From the NCBI RefSeq assembly GCF_002564025.1, contig NZ_PDJH01000001.1:1984001-2048000 (forward strand): a DNA stretch of 64,000 nucleotides. Reading direction: 5' to 3'. This document shows positions 35,180 through 44,378 of this stretch, piece by piece. This DNA is from Flavimobilis soli (GTDB lineage Bacteria; Actinomycetota; Actinomycetes; Actinomycetales; Cellulomonadaceae). Under the pieces are notes generated by a model. It was given only the letters and a program-made list of their open reading frames with translations. It did no database searches and had not been told where the DNA came from. Both the position numbers and the translations under genes were made by a program. Numbering within the stretch: position 1 is the stretch's first letter; the number at the start of each line of letters is the position of its first letter.

Positions 35180-36445
35180 GTGAAGATCCTCGTCATCGGT
35201 TCCGGTGCCCGCGAGCACGCGATCCTCCACTCCCTGGCGCACGAGGGCGGGGCTCACGAGCTCCACGCCGCGCCCGGCAACCCCGGCATCGCCGCTCTGG
35301 CGACGGTGCACGGCATCGACCCGCTCGACGGCGCCGCGGTCGCGGCCCTCGCGACGAGCCTCGAGGTCGACCTCGTCGTCGTCGGGCCGGAGGCCCCGCT
35401 CGTCGCCGGCGTCGCGGACGCCGTCCGCGCTGCGGGTGTCCCGGTGTTCGGCCCGAGCGCCGACGCAGCAGCCCTCGAGGGGTCGAAGGCGTTCGCGAAG
35501 GACGTCATGGCGGCGGCCGACGTCCCGACCGCGCAGGCGTACGTCTGCGCGACGCTCGCCGAGGTCGAGGCGGCGGTCGACGCGTTCGGTGCTCCCTACG
35601 TCATCAAGGACGACGGCCTCGCCGCGGGCAAGGGCGTCGTCGTGACGAGCGACCTCGCCGCCGCGCTCGAGCACGCGCAGGCGTGCCTCGCGGCGCGCGG
35701 CGGCCAGGGCCGCGTCGTCGTCGAGGAGTTCCTCGACGGGCCTGAGGTCTCCCTCTTCTGCGTGAGCGACGGCACCGACGTCGTGCCGCTCGCGCCCGCG
35801 CAGGACTTCAAGCGTGCGTACGACGGCGACGAGGGCCCCAACACGGGCGGCATGGGCGCGTACTCGCCCCTCCCGTGGGCGCCGGCCGGTCTGACGGACG
35901 AGGTGCTCGAGCGCATCGCGCGTCCGACGATCGCCGAGATGGCGCGCCGCGGCACGCCTTTCGTCGGCGTCCTGTACGTCGGGCTCGCCCTCACGAGCCG
36001 CGGCACCCGCGTCATCGAGTTCAACGCGCGCTTCGGCGACCCCGAGACCCAGGTGGTCCTCTCGCGGCTGCGCACGCCGCTGTCGAGCGTGATGCTCGCG
36101 GCCGCGACGGGTGCGCTCGGCGGCCTCGAGCCGCTGCACTGGACGCAGGACGCGGCCGTGACGGTCGTCGTCGCCGCGCACGGCTACCCAGCGGACGTCC
36201 GCTCGGGCGACCCGGTCACGGGCGTCGACGACGCCGAGTCGGTGCCGGGGGTGCACGTCCTGCACGCGGGCACCGCGGTGGTCGACGGCGCGCTCGTCGC
36301 GTCGGGCGGTCGCGTGCTGTCCGTCGTCGGGCGGGGCCCGGATCTCGCGGCGGCGCGCGCCGCCGCGTACGCCGGCGTCGAGCGCATCTCGCTGCCGGGC
36401 TCGCACCATCGCAGCGACATCGCCGCGAAGGCGGCCCAGGCGTGA
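35180..36445 (+). CDS. purD: Phosphoribosylamine-glycine ligase (GARS)
   Basis: A 421-residue ATP-grasp enzyme for the second step of de novo purine synthesis. It begins KILVIGSGAREHAI, with GPEAPLVAG in the N domain, the ATP-grasp core YVIKDDGLAAGKGVVV, and the motifs EEFLDGPEVSLF and FNARFGDPETQV. Length is normal. Its TGA overlaps the purC GTG, so the two are coupled. A -10 box 7 nt upstream fixes the start. Confidence 0.97.
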   Translation: MKILVIGSGAREHAILHSLAHEGGAHELHAAPGNPGIAALATVHGIDPLDGAAVAALATSLEVDLVVVGPEAPLVAGVADAVRAAGVPVFGPSADAAALEGSKAFAKDVMAAADVPTAQAYVCATLAEVEAAVDAFGAPYVIKDDGLAAGKGVVVTSDLAAALEHAQACLAARGGQGRVVVEEFLDGPEVSLFCVSDGTDVVPLAPAQDFKRAYDGDEGPNTGGMGAYSPLPWAPAGLTDEVLERIARPTIAEMARRGTPFVGVLYVGLALTSRGTRVIEFNARFGDPETQVVLSRLRTPLSSVMLAAATGALGGLEPLHWTQDAAVTVVVAAHGYPADVRSGDPVTGVDDAESVPGVHVLHAGTAVVDGALVASGGRVLSVVGRGPDLAAARAAAYAGVERISLPGSHHRSDIAAKAAQA

Positions 36446-37374
36446 GCGCCCCGGTGCTGCCGGGCTGGCGTCACGTCTACTCGGGCAAGGTCCGCGACCT
36501 GTACGAGCCCGACGAGGCGGTCCTCGGCGGGCCGCACCCGCTCGGTGACGTCGTCCTTGTCGTCGCGTCGGACCGCATCAGCGCGTACGACCACGTCCTC
36601 GCCACGGAGATCCCCGGCAAGGGCGTCGTCCTGACGCAGCTGAGCCTGTGGTGGTTCGAGCAGCTCGCCGGCGTCGTCGACAACCACGTCGTGACGGTCG
36701 AGGTCTCGACCGACCCGACCGACGGGCTCGTGCCCGCCGCGGTCGACGGGCGCGCGATGGTCTGCCGGCGCCTCGAGATGTTCCCCGTCGAGTGCGTCGT
36801 CCGGGGCTACCTCACCGGGTCGGGGCTCGTCGAGTACCGCACGGACCGCACGGTCTGCGGCGTCCCGCTGCCCGAGGGCCTGGTCGACGGTTCGCGCCTC
36901 CCGCAGGCGATCTTCACCCCTGCCGCGAAGGCGGCGGTGGGGGAGCACGACGAGAACGTGACGTTCGAGGAGGTCGCCGCGCGCATCGGCGACGAGCCCG
37001 CCGGGCAGCTGCGGGACCTCACGCTCGAGGTCTACGCGCGGGCGAGCGCCATGGCCGAGGAGCGTGGCGTGATCCTCGCGGACACGAAGCTCGAGTTCGG
37101 CGTCGACCCGACGACCGGCCTCACCGTCCTGGGGGACGAGGTGCTCACGCCGGACTCGTCGCGTTTCTGGCCGGCGGACGAGTGGGAGCCGGGCCGCGCA
37201 CAGCCGAGCTTCGACAAGCAGCACGTGCGCGACTGGCTCGTGTCGCCCGAGGCGGGCTGGGACCGCGCGAGCGACGTCCCGCCGCCCGCGCTGCCCGAGC
37301 ACGTGGTCGCGGCGACCCGCGACCGCTACCTCGAGGCGTTCCGGCGCCTCACGGGACGCGATCTCGAGCTCTAG
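36442..37374 (+). CDS. purC: Phosphoribosylaminoimidazole-succinocarboxamide synthase
   Basis: A 310-residue SAICAR synthetase of the long form. YSGKVRDLYE near the N-terminus (ATP binding), SDRISAYDHVL, MVCRRLEMFPVECVVRGYLTGSG and DTKLEFGVD are all family signatures. The GTG at 36442 overlaps the purD stop. In many actinobacteria purS and purQ follow directly; here an iron-uptake operon starts 69 bp later and separates them by 5.4 kb. Confidence 0.97.
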   Translation: MSAPVLPGWRHVYSGKVRDLYEPDEAVLGGPHPLGDVVLVVASDRISAYDHVLATEIPGKGVVLTQLSLWWFEQLAGVVDNHVVTVEVSTDPTDGLVPAAVDGRAMVCRRLEMFPVECVVRGYLTGSGLVEYRTDRTVCGVPLPEGLVDGSRLPQAIFTPAAKAAVGEHDENVTFEEVAARIGDEPAGQLRDLTLEVYARASAMAEERGVILADTKLEFGVDPTTGLTVLGDEVLTPDSSRFWPADEWEPGRAQPSFDKQHVRDWLVSPEAGWDRASDVPPPALPEHVVAATRDRYLEAFRRLTGRDLEL

Positions 37375-37416
37375 CCGTCCCTCAGAGCGAGACGGTGGCC
37401 GAAGGGCCTAGGACGC

Positions 37417-37437
37417 TTAGGTTAGGCATGCCATACT
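37417..37437 (+). promoter_or_regulatory. Iron box (DtxR/IdeR-like) overlapping the siderophore operon promoter
   Basis: TTAGGTTAGGCATGCCATA (37417-37435) matches the first 11 bases of the IdeR/DtxR consensus exactly and 14 of 19 overall by eye. It overlaps the -10 CATACT (37432-37437), which lies 6 nt before the ATG of the first gene. This is a classic arrangement for iron-dependent repression of a leaderless transcript. Confidence 0.75.
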
Positions 37438-37443
37438 TGAGCC

Positions 37444-38595
37444 ATGGCTAGCTCGACCGCACCCGCTGTCCGAGATGCGCGCCGTGCGGAGAACCGCGCC
37501 CGGCGCGCTGCTGCCGCTGCCAGCGCGGAGCCGTCGTACCGCGCGTTCGCGGTCACGGTCGGCCGGGTCGAGCGCCTCAGCCCCTCGTTCGCGCGCGTGA
37601 CGTTCGTCGGCGAGGACCTCGCGGGCTTCGGCCGTGAGGGGCTCGACCAGCGGATCAAGATCGTCCTGCCCGACGCCGCGGGGCGCGCACCGCGACTCGA
37701 CGACTTCACCGGCGACTGGTACCAGGTGTGGCGGGAGCAGCCCGAGGCCGAGCGCCACCCCTTCCGCACCTACTCGATCCGCGCGCTGCGTGGCGAGGGC
37801 GCAGCGACCGAGCTCGACGTCGACTTCGTCCTCCACGGCACCGGCCCGACCGCAGGCCCCGCCTCCCGCTGGGTCGCGAACGCGCAGGTCGGCGACCGTG
37901 TCGTCATCAGCGGCCCCAACGCCGCGTACGACGGCCCGCCCGTGGGCCTCGAGTTCGACCCGCCCGCCGCCGCGGCCCGCGTCATCCTCGCGGGCGACGA
38001 GACCGCCGTGCCCGCCGTCTGCGCGATCCTCGAGCAGCTTCCCGCAGGCACCGACGTCGACGCCTTCCTCGAGGTCCCGACGCCCGCCGACGCTCTCGAC
38101 GTCGACCTGCCGCTCGGCGCACGCCTCACGTGGCTGCCGCGCACCCCGGGCCCCGCCCGCGACGGCGGCCCCGCCGCCGGATCCGGCACGGCGACGGTCC
38201 AGACGCACGACGATGCGCCGCGCCCGCGCGGCGAGCTGCTCGACGCCGCCGTGCGCACGTGCATGGCCGAGCGCGAGAACGCCTGCGTCGCGTGCGCCCT
38301 CGGGCACTCGTGCGCCGTCGCGCACAACCGCCTGCCCGACGACGTCGACGACATCGACGTCGACACCACGATCCTGTGGGACACCCCCGGCATGCGCGCC
38401 CTCGCAGGCGTCGCCGGCGCGGAGCCCGCGCAAGAAGCCGAGCCCGTCCGCGGCTCGGCCAGCTGCTACGCCTGGATCGCAGGCGAGGCAGCGATCGTCC
38501 GGGACCTGCGCCGCCACCTGGTGCGCGACCTGGGCATCGACCGCCGCTGGGTCGCCTTCATGGGCTACTGGCGGCGCGGCAAGGCCGAGGGCTGA
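37444..38595 (+). CDS. Siderophore-interacting protein (ferric-siderophore reductase) with a Cys-rich insertion
   Basis: A 383-residue cytoplasmic FAD/NAD(P)H oxidoreductase that should free iron from imported siderophores. The FAD motif RTYSIR (108-113), the NAD-domain start ILAGDETAVPAVCAILE and the C-terminal YAWIAGEA...FMGYWRRG are typical. Family members are usually about 250-300 residues. The extra length is an insertion (about 245-335) with four cysteines, C273-x7-C281-x2-C284-x5-C290, in CMAERENACVACALGHSC. This could bind a metal or Fe-S cluster (inference). It is the first gene of the operon, directly behind the iron box. Confidence 0.9.
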   Translation: MASSTAPAVRDARRAENRARRAAAAASAEPSYRAFAVTVGRVERLSPSFARVTFVGEDLAGFGREGLDQRIKIVLPDAAGRAPRLDDFTGDWYQVWREQPEAERHPFRTYSIRALRGEGAATELDVDFVLHGTGPTAGPASRWVANAQVGDRVVISGPNAAYDGPPVGLEFDPPAAAARVILAGDETAVPAVCAILEQLPAGTDVDAFLEVPTPADALDVDLPLGARLTWLPRTPGPARDGGPAAGSGTATVQTHDDAPRPRGELLDAAVRTCMAERENACVACALGHSCAVAHNRLPDDVDDIDVDTTILWDTPGMRALAGVAGAEPAQEAEPVRGSASCYAWIAGEAAIVRDLRRHLVRDLGIDRRWVAFMGYWRRGKAEG

Positions 38596-38663
38596 CGGCC
38601 CCGCCGTCCCCGCTCCCACCGCACCCGCTCCGAGCGAGCACCGAACACCCGAGAGGCACCCCT

Positions 38664-39710
38664 GTGCGCACCACGTTCTCCGGCGCCCTGCGCCCCGCCG
38701 CTGCCGTCGCAGCCGCTCTGACGCTCGCGACGCTCGCCGCGTGCTCGACCGACACCCCCGCCGGCACGACGACGTCGAGCACGTCGCCCGCCGCGTCCAC
38801 CTCGTTCCCGGTGACGATCGAGCACGCGTTCGGCGAGACGGTCGTCGAGAAGGAGCCGCAGCGCGTGGCGGCCATCTCGTGGGCCAACCAGGACGCGATC
38901 ATCGCGCTCGGCGTCACGCCCGCCGCGATGCCCTTCGCGTCGTACGGTGGCGACGCCGATGGCTACCTCCCGTGGACGCGCCCCGCGCTCGAGGCGCTCG
39001 GCGGCGAGGCTCCCGCGCTCCTCGACGAGGGCGACACCCTCGACTTCGAGGCTCTCGCGGCCGCGGCGCCCGACCTCATCGTCGGCGCCTACTCGGGCAT
39101 CACCGACGAGGACTACGACAAGCTCACGAAGATCGCCCCGACGATCGCGTACCCCGAGGTCGCGTGGGGCACGAGCTGGCGCGACCAGCTCACGATGACC
39201 GGTAAGGCGCTCGGCAAGGAGGCGGAGGCCGAGCAGGTCACGAAGGACATCGAGGCCAAGCTCGCGAGCGCGCTCGACGACGCCCCCGAGCTCGAGGGCA
39301 AGACGTTCGCCTACCTGTGGTTCAACTCCTCGGACCCGTCGACCATCACGTACTACACGACCGCTGACGCGCGCGTCGCGTTCGTCGAGTCGCTCGGGCT
39401 CAAGAGCTCGGCGAAGATCGCCGAGCTCTCCGGGTCGAACGACCAGTTCTTCGGCACCATCTCGGCCGAGCTCGCCGACGAGATCGACGCGGACGTCGTC
39501 CTTGCGTACGTCGACAGCAAGGAGCACCTCGAGGCCGTCAAGGCCGACAAGCTGCTCGGCAAGATCCCCGCGATCGCCTCGGGCGCCGTCATCGCGCTCG
39601 ACGACCCGACGTTCATCCTGTCGACGTCCGCGCCGTCGCCGCTCTCCGTGCCGTGGGCCGTCGACCAGTACGTCCCCGCGATCAAGGACGCGCTCGAGAG
39701 CGCGAAGTGA
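38664..39710 (+). CDS. Iron-siderophore ABC transporter substrate-binding lipoprotein
   Basis: A 348-residue FepB/FhuD-type lipoprotein. The signal peptide ends in the lipobox LAAC with C27, followed by a Thr/Ser-rich linker. The binding domain has the family pattern EPQRVAAISWANQDAIIALGVTP, a long rigid spine helix and FEALAAAAPDLIVGAYSG. The GTG at 38664 follows GAGAGG by 7 nt. It delivers ferric siderophore to the two permeases encoded downstream. The siderophore type is unknown, and no biosynthesis genes are nearby, so use of foreign siderophores is possible. Confidence 0.93.
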   Translation: MRTTFSGALRPAAAVAAALTLATLAACSTDTPAGTTTSSTSPAASTSFPVTIEHAFGETVVEKEPQRVAAISWANQDAIIALGVTPAAMPFASYGGDADGYLPWTRPALEALGGEAPALLDEGDTLDFEALAAAAPDLIVGAYSGITDEDYDKLTKIAPTIAYPEVAWGTSWRDQLTMTGKALGKEAEAEQVTKDIEAKLASALDDAPELEGKTFAYLWFNSSDPSTITYYTTADARVAFVESLGLKSSAKIAELSGSNDQFFGTISAELADEIDADVVLAYVDSKEHLEAVKADKLLGKIPAIASGAVIALDDPTFILSTSAPSPLSVPWAVDQYVPAIKDALESAK

Positions 39711-39734
39711 CGTCCCGCTGAGCACCTGCCACCG

Positions 39735-40796
39735 ATGAGCACCGCGACGCCGCACCGGCCGGTCGGGGAGAGCCTCGCGCTCGCCCGGCCGGCCGGCCGG
39801 CGTGCCGCGGGGCTCTCGCTCGGCCTCGCGGCCGGGCTCGGGCTGCTCGTCGTGCTCGCGCTCGTGAGCGTCGGCGTCGGCGCGCGGCACGTCCCGGTCG
39901 CGGACGCGTGGGCCGCGCTCACCGACTACGACCCGACGAGCTTCGACCACGACGCCGTCCGCGCGCGCGTGCCCCGCACGGTCCTCGGGCTCGCCGTCGG
40001 TGCGGCTCTCGGCCTCGCCGGCGCGCTCATGCAGGGCATGACGCGCAACCCCCTCGCCGACCCAGGCCTGCTCGGAGTCAACGCCGGAGCGAGCGCCGCC
40101 GTCGTCGTCGCGATCATGCTGCTCGGCATCTCGTCGCCCGCGGGGTACGTGTGGTTCGCGTTCGCCGGGGCCGCCGCAGCCGCCGTCATCGTCTACGGCG
40201 TCGCCGCCGCGGGTCGCGAGGGCGCGACGCCGATCAAGCTCGCGCTCGCAGGCGCATGCGTCTCCGCGGCGCTCACGAGCCTCATCACCGCGATCCTCGT
40301 GACGGGGACCGAGGTGCTCGACACGTTCCGCTTCTGGCAGGTCGGGTCCGTCGGCGGCCGCGGGTTCGAGACGTTCCTGCCGATCCTGCCGTTCCTCGCC
40401 GTCGGCGCCCTCGTCGCGCTCGCGTCGGGGCGCGCGCTCAACGCGCTCTCCCTCGGCGACGACGTCGCTCGCGGCCTCGGCCAGGACGTGCGGCGCTCGC
40501 GGCTGGTCGTCGGGTGCGCCGTCGTGCTCCTGTGCGGGGGAGCGACCGCCGCCGCGGGTCCGATCGCGTTCGTCGGCCTGACCGTCGCGCACGTCGCGCG
40601 CGCGATCACCGGGCCCGACAACCGCTGGGTGCTGCCGTACAGCGCGGTGCTCGGGGCGGCACTCGTCGTCCTGTCGGACGTGCTCGGGCGCCTCGTGGCG
40701 CAGCCCGGCCAGCTCCAGGTCGGCATCGTGACCGCGACCGTCGGGGCGCCCGTCTTCATCGCGCTCGTGCGCCGTCGCCGGCTGGCGGAGCTGTGA
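39735..40796 (+). CDS. Iron-siderophore ABC permease (FecCD family), first subunit
   Basis: A 353-residue permease with about ten predicted membrane helices. FecCD family signatures include RVPRTVLGLAVGAALGLAGALMQGMTRNPLADPGLLGVNAGA and GPIAFVGLTVAHVARAI, the latter being the loop that contacts the ATPase. It overlaps the second permease gene (GTGA), so the two make a heterodimeric channel as in FepDG. It follows the lipoprotein gene by 24 bp. Confidence 0.94.
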   Translation: MSTATPHRPVGESLALARPAGRRAAGLSLGLAAGLGLLVVLALVSVGVGARHVPVADAWAALTDYDPTSFDHDAVRARVPRTVLGLAVGAALGLAGALMQGMTRNPLADPGLLGVNAGASAAVVVAIMLLGISSPAGYVWFAFAGAAAAAVIVYGVAAAGREGATPIKLALAGACVSAALTSLITAILVTGTEVLDTFRFWQVGSVGGRGFETFLPILPFLAVGALVALASGRALNALSLGDDVARGLGQDVRRSRLVVGCAVVLLCGGATAAAGPIAFVGLTVAHVARAITGPDNRWVLPYSAVLGAALVVLSDVLGRLVAQPGQLQVGIVTATVGAPVFIALVRRRRLAEL

Positions 40797-41863
40797 GCGC
40801 CCCCGCCGGTCTGCGCAGGCCGGACGAGGCGCGAGCCGACGCCGTCGCGACCGTCCGTGCGGTCCGACGACGTGGCCGGGCCCGGGCGACGAGCGTCGCC
40901 GCCGGGCTCTCGGTCGTGCTGCTCGCGCTCGCGGTCGTGACCGCGTGCCTCGGCGGCTTCACCGTCTCGTTCGTCGACGTCGTCCGGATCATCGGGGGCG
41001 CGGACATCCCGGGCGCGACGTTCATCGTCCACGAGGTGCGCCTCCCGCGGCTGCTCACGGGCCTCGGCGCGGGCGCCGCGTTCGGCGTCTCGGGCGCGAT
41101 CTTCCAGACGCTCGTGCGCAACCCGCTCGCGAGCCCGGACATCATCGGCATCACGGCGGGCGCCAGCGCGGCCGCCGTCTTCGCGATCACCCAGCTCGGC
41201 CTGAACCCCGGGCACGCCGCACCCTTCGCGATCGGCGGTGCCTTCGCCGCCGCCGCGCTCATCTACGGGCTCGCGTGGCGCGGGGCCGTGAGCGGGCAGC
41301 GCCTGATCCTCGTCGGCATCGGCATCGCGGCGGTCCTCGGCTCGGTGACGAGCTGGTCGCTCACGCGTGCCGAGGTCACGGACGCGTCCGAGGCGCTCGT
41401 CTGGATCACCGGCTCGCTCAACGGCTCTACGTGGAGCCGGCTGCCCCTGCTCTGGTGGCCGCTGCTCGTCCTGCTCCCCGCCGCGGGTGTCCTGGGCAAG
41501 CGGCTGCGCGCGCTCCAGCTCGGCGAGGACGCCGCCGCGGGGCTGGGCGTGCGCATCGAGCCGTCGAAGGCCTGGCTCGTCGCCGTCGGCGTCTGCCTCG
41601 CGGCCGTCGCGACGGCAGCCGCAGGCCCGGTCGCCTTCGTCGCGTTCCTCGCGGGGCCGATCGCGCGCCGCCTGACCGGCGGCGGCGGGCTTGCGCTCGT
41701 CCCCTCGGCGCTCGTCGGCGCCGTCATCGTCACGGCCGCTGACTTCGCCGGCGCGCAGCTCTTCGGCACCCGGCTCCCCGTCGGTGTGATCACGGGTGTG
41801 CTCGGCGCGCCCTTCCTGCTGTGGCTCCTCGCCACGGCCAACCGCGTCGGAAAGGGCGGCTGA
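40793..41863 (+). CDS. Iron-siderophore ABC permease (FecCD family), second subunit
   Basis: A 356-residue FecCD permease, about ten membrane helices, with a charged N-terminal tail of about 35 residues. Signatures are RLPRLLTGLGAGAAFGVSGAIFQ, NPLASPDIIGITAGAS and GPVAFVAFLAGPIARR. The GTG start at 40793 overlaps the previous stop, and its own stop overlaps the ATPase ATG by one base. It is the FepG-like partner of the preceding permease. Confidence 0.94.
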   Translation: MSAPAGLRRPDEARADAVATVRAVRRRGRARATSVAAGLSVVLLALAVVTACLGGFTVSFVDVVRIIGGADIPGATFIVHEVRLPRLLTGLGAGAAFGVSGAIFQTLVRNPLASPDIIGITAGASAAAVFAITQLGLNPGHAAPFAIGGAFAAAALIYGLAWRGAVSGQRLILVGIGIAAVLGSVTSWSLTRAEVTDASEALVWITGSLNGSTWSRLPLLWWPLLVLLPAAGVLGKRLRALQLGEDAAAGLGVRIEPSKAWLVAVGVCLAAVATAAAGPVAFVAFLAGPIARRLTGGGGLALVPSALVGAVIVTAADFAGAQLFGTRLPVGVITGVLGAPFLLWLLATANRVGKGG

Positions 41864-42681
41864 TGACCGAGAAGGGTCACCACACTCTCGGTGCCGAGCG
41901 GCTGACGCTCGGCTACGGCGACCGCAAGGTCGTCCGCGACCTCACGGTCACCGTCCCGACCGGGCGCGTGACCGTCGTCGTCGGCGCGAACGCGTGCGGC
42001 AAGTCCACCCTCCTGCGCGGCCTCGCGCGCCTCCTTGCGCCGCAGGGCGGCTCGGTCCTGCTCGACGGCGCGGACATCGCCGCGATGCCGACGCGCGACG
42101 TCGCGCGCGTGCTCGGCCTGCTGCCGCAGTCGCCGATCGCCCCCGAGGGCATCACGGTCGCCGACCTCGTCGGCCGCGGTCGCTACCCGCACCAGGGCTG
42201 GTTCCGGCAGTGGACCCCCGAGGACGACGAAGCCGTCGCCGACGCGCTCGCCCAGACCGGCGTGCTCGACCTCGCCGGCCGCTCGGTCGACGAGCTGTCG
42301 GGCGGGCAGCGGCAGCGCGTGTGGATCGCGATGGCGCTCGCGCAGCGCACCGACCTGCTGCTCCTCGACGAGCCGACGACGTTCCTCGACGTCGCGCACC
42401 AGGTCGAGGTCCTCGACCTCCTCGCCGACCTCAACCGCGACCTCGGCCGCACGATCGTCATGGTCCTGCACGACCTCAACCTCGCGGCGCGCTACGCCGA
42501 CCACCTCGTCGCGATGAAGGACGGCCGGATCGTCGCCGAGGGTGCGCCCGCCGACGTCGTCACCGAGGAGACGGTCGCCGAGGTGTTCGGCCTCGCGTCG
42601 CGCGTCGTCCCGGACCCCGTGTCGGGCACGCCGATGGTCGTGCCGATCGGCCGCAACCGCACGACGTCGCCCTCCGCCTGA
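41863..42681 (+). CDS. Iron-siderophore ABC transporter ATP-binding protein
   Basis: A 272-residue FepC-like ATPase. Walker A reads GANACGKST (Cys in place of the usual second Gly or Ser), then Q-loop LLPQS, signature LSGGQRQR, Walker B LLLLDEPT and H-loop VLHDLN. GRGRYPHQG is typical of siderophore-type ATPases. The ATG at 41863 overlaps the previous stop. A short in-frame extension to 41821 lies inside the permease gene and is unlikely. It is the last gene of the iron operon. Confidence 0.95.
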   Translation: MTEKGHHTLGAERLTLGYGDRKVVRDLTVTVPTGRVTVVVGANACGKSTLLRGLARLLAPQGGSVLLDGADIAAMPTRDVARVLGLLPQSPIAPEGITVADLVGRGRYPHQGWFRQWTPEDDEAVADALAQTGVLDLAGRSVDELSGGQRQRVWIAMALAQRTDLLLLDEPTTFLDVAHQVEVLDLLADLNRDLGRTIVMVLHDLNLAARYADHLVAMKDGRIVAEGAPADVVTEETVAEVFGLASRVVPDPVSGTPMVVPIGRNRTTSPSA

Positions 42682-42806
42682 GGTCGCAGGCGCACGTGTC
42701 CACGCTCCGGCCCGCCCGCCGCGTCCGGGAGGGTGGGCGGTACGCTGATGCCGAAACCTCCCGGCCGTGCGGACGACCCGTCCGCTGCACACCTCAGGAG
42801 CACCCC

Positions 42807-43055
42807 GTGGGACGCGTAGTCGTCGATGTCATGCCCAAGCCCGAGATCCTCGACCCGCAGGGCAAGGCCGTCGTCGGGGCGCTGCCCCGGCTGGGCTTCA
42901 CCCAGTTCGTCGGGGTGCGCCAGGGCAAGCGCTTCGAGCTCGAGGTCGACGGCGAGGTGACCCCGGAGGTGCTCGCCGCCGCCGAGGAGGCCGCGAAGAC
43001 GCTCCTGTCGAACCCGGTCATCGAAGACGTCGTCCGCGTCGCGGACGCGAGCTGA
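42807..43055 (+). CDS. purS: Phosphoribosylformylglycinamidine synthase subunit PurS
   Basis: An 82-residue small subunit of the FGAM synthetase complex, which bridges PurL and Pur[21 protein letters not shown] and [17 protein letters not shown] are typical. The GTG at 42807 follows CAGGAG. Its TGA overlaps the purQ ATG. A plausible -10 TACGCT at 42741-42746 lies in the gap after the iron operon. No purL follows within the window. Confidence 0.95.
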   Translation: MGRVVVDVMPKPEILDPQGKAVVGALPRLGFTQFVGVRQGKRFELEVDGEVTPEVLAAAEEAAKTLLSNPVIEDVVRVADAS

Positions 43056-43771
43056 TGGCACCCGCAGCGACCGGCGCCCGCATCGGCGTCGTCACGTTCC
43101 CCGGGACGCTCGACGACCGCGACGCTGCCCGCGCCGTGCGCCTCGCCGGCGCCGAGGCCGTGTCCCTCTGGCACGCGGACGACGACCTCCACGGGGTCGA
43201 CGCCGTCGTCCTGCCGGGTGGCTTCTCGTACGGCGACTACCTGCGCGCCGGCGCGATCTCGCGCTTCGCGCCGCTCATGGACAAGATCGTCGACGCCGCG
43301 AACGGCGGCCTGCCCGTCCTCGGCATCTGCAACGGTTTCCAGATCCTCACCGAGTCGCACCTGCTGCCGGGCTCGATGATCAAGAACGACCACCTGCACT
43401 TCGTCTGCCGCGAGCAGGTCCTCGCGGTCGAGAACGCGAGCACCGCCTGGACGCGTGACTACACGCACGGCGAGCGCATCACGATCCCGTTGAAGAACCA
43501 GGACGGCCAGTACGTCGCCGACGAGCGCACGCTCGACGAGCTCGAGGCCGAGGGCCGCGTCGCGTTCCGCTACGAGGGCGTCAACCCGAACGGCTCGCGC
43601 CGCGGGATCGCGGGCATCACGAACGAGCGCGGCAACGTCGTCGGCCTCATGCCGCACCCAGAGCACGCGGTCGAGGCGGGCTTCGGTCCTGACTCCGCCG
43701 CGGGGCCGCGCGCGGGTGTGGACGGGCTGCGGTTCTTCACGTCGGTGATCGGCTCCCTCGTCCACGCATGA
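43055..43771 (+). CDS. purQ: Phosphoribosylformylglycinamidine synthase subunit PurQ (glutaminase)
   Basis: A 238-residue class I glutamine amidotransferase that supplies ammonia to PurL. The nucleophile Cys is in GICNGFQIL, and the His-Glu pair in [22 protein letters not shown] at the N-terminus and [16 protein letters not shown] are family hallmarks. The ATG overlaps the purS stop, and its own stop overlaps the acetyltransferase gene (ATGA). Confidence 0.96.
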   Translation: MAPAATGARIGVVTFPGTLDDRDAARAVRLAGAEAVSLWHADDDLHGVDAVVLPGGFSYGDYLRAGAISRFAPLMDKIVDAANGGLPVLGICNGFQILTESHLLPGSMIKNDHLHFVCREQVLAVENASTAWTRDYTHGERITIPLKNQDGQYVADERTLDELEAEGRVAFRYEGVNPNGSRRGIAGITNERGNVVGLMPHPEHAVEAGFGPDSAAGPRAGVDGLRFFTSVIGSLVHA

Positions 43772-44346
43772 GCGGGACGAACCTTCCCGGCACGGTCGGC
43801 GACGCGACGCTCGCCGGCATCGCCCTGCCCGAGGGCGTCACGCTGACGGCCGTGCCGTGGGACGACGCCGAGTCGGCCGAGCTGCGCACGATCCAGCAGG
43901 CGGAGCTCGCCGTGCGTTACGCGGACCCGGACGCGGACGAGGTCCCGACGACGAGCGACATCGGCCGGCCGCCGTCAGCGGACGAGATCGTCGTCTCGCT
44001 CCTGCTGCGGGTCGACGGCGTGCCCGTCGGGTGCGCCGCGCTGCGCGACGTCTCCGGCGTCTCCGACGAGATCGGTGGCTTCCACGCGCCCGGCACGGGC
44101 GAGGTCAAGCGTGTGTTCGTCGCACCTGAGTACCGGGGGCGTGGACTGTCACGCCTGCTCATGCGAGGGCTCGAGGCGTACGCCCGCGCTGCCGGCCTGC
44201 GCCGGCTCGTCCTCGAGACGGGCACGAAGCAGCACGAGTCTGTCTCGCTCTACCGCTCGATCGGCTTCGAGCCGATCGAGCGCTACGGCGAGTACGCCGA
44301 CTCGGACGAGTCCCTGTGCTTCGCGAAGGACCTCCCCGCCGTCTGA
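43768..44346 (+). CDS. GNAT-family N-acetyltransferase
   Basis: A 192-residue acetyltransferase. The acetyl-CoA-binding motif is [25 protein letters not shown] (Q/RxxGxG/A type), followed by [24 protein letters not shown]. The N-terminal 80 residues carry a [22 protein letters not shown] stretch. The ATG overlaps the purQ stop, so it is co-transcribed with purSQ, though a role in purine synthesis is not implied. The acceptor is unknown. Confidence 0.9.
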   Translation: MSGTNLPGTVGDATLAGIALPEGVTLTAVPWDDAESAELRTIQQAELAVRYADPDADEVPTTSDIGRPPSADEIVVSLLLRVDGVPVGCAALRDVSGVSDEIGGFHAPGTGEVKRVFVAPEYRGRGLSRLLMRGLEAYARAAGLRRLVLETGTKQHESVSLYRSIGFEPIERYGEYADSDESLCFAKDLPAV

Positions 44347-44378
44347 CAGGCGCGGCTCTGCCCTGCGCCCCTCGCACG

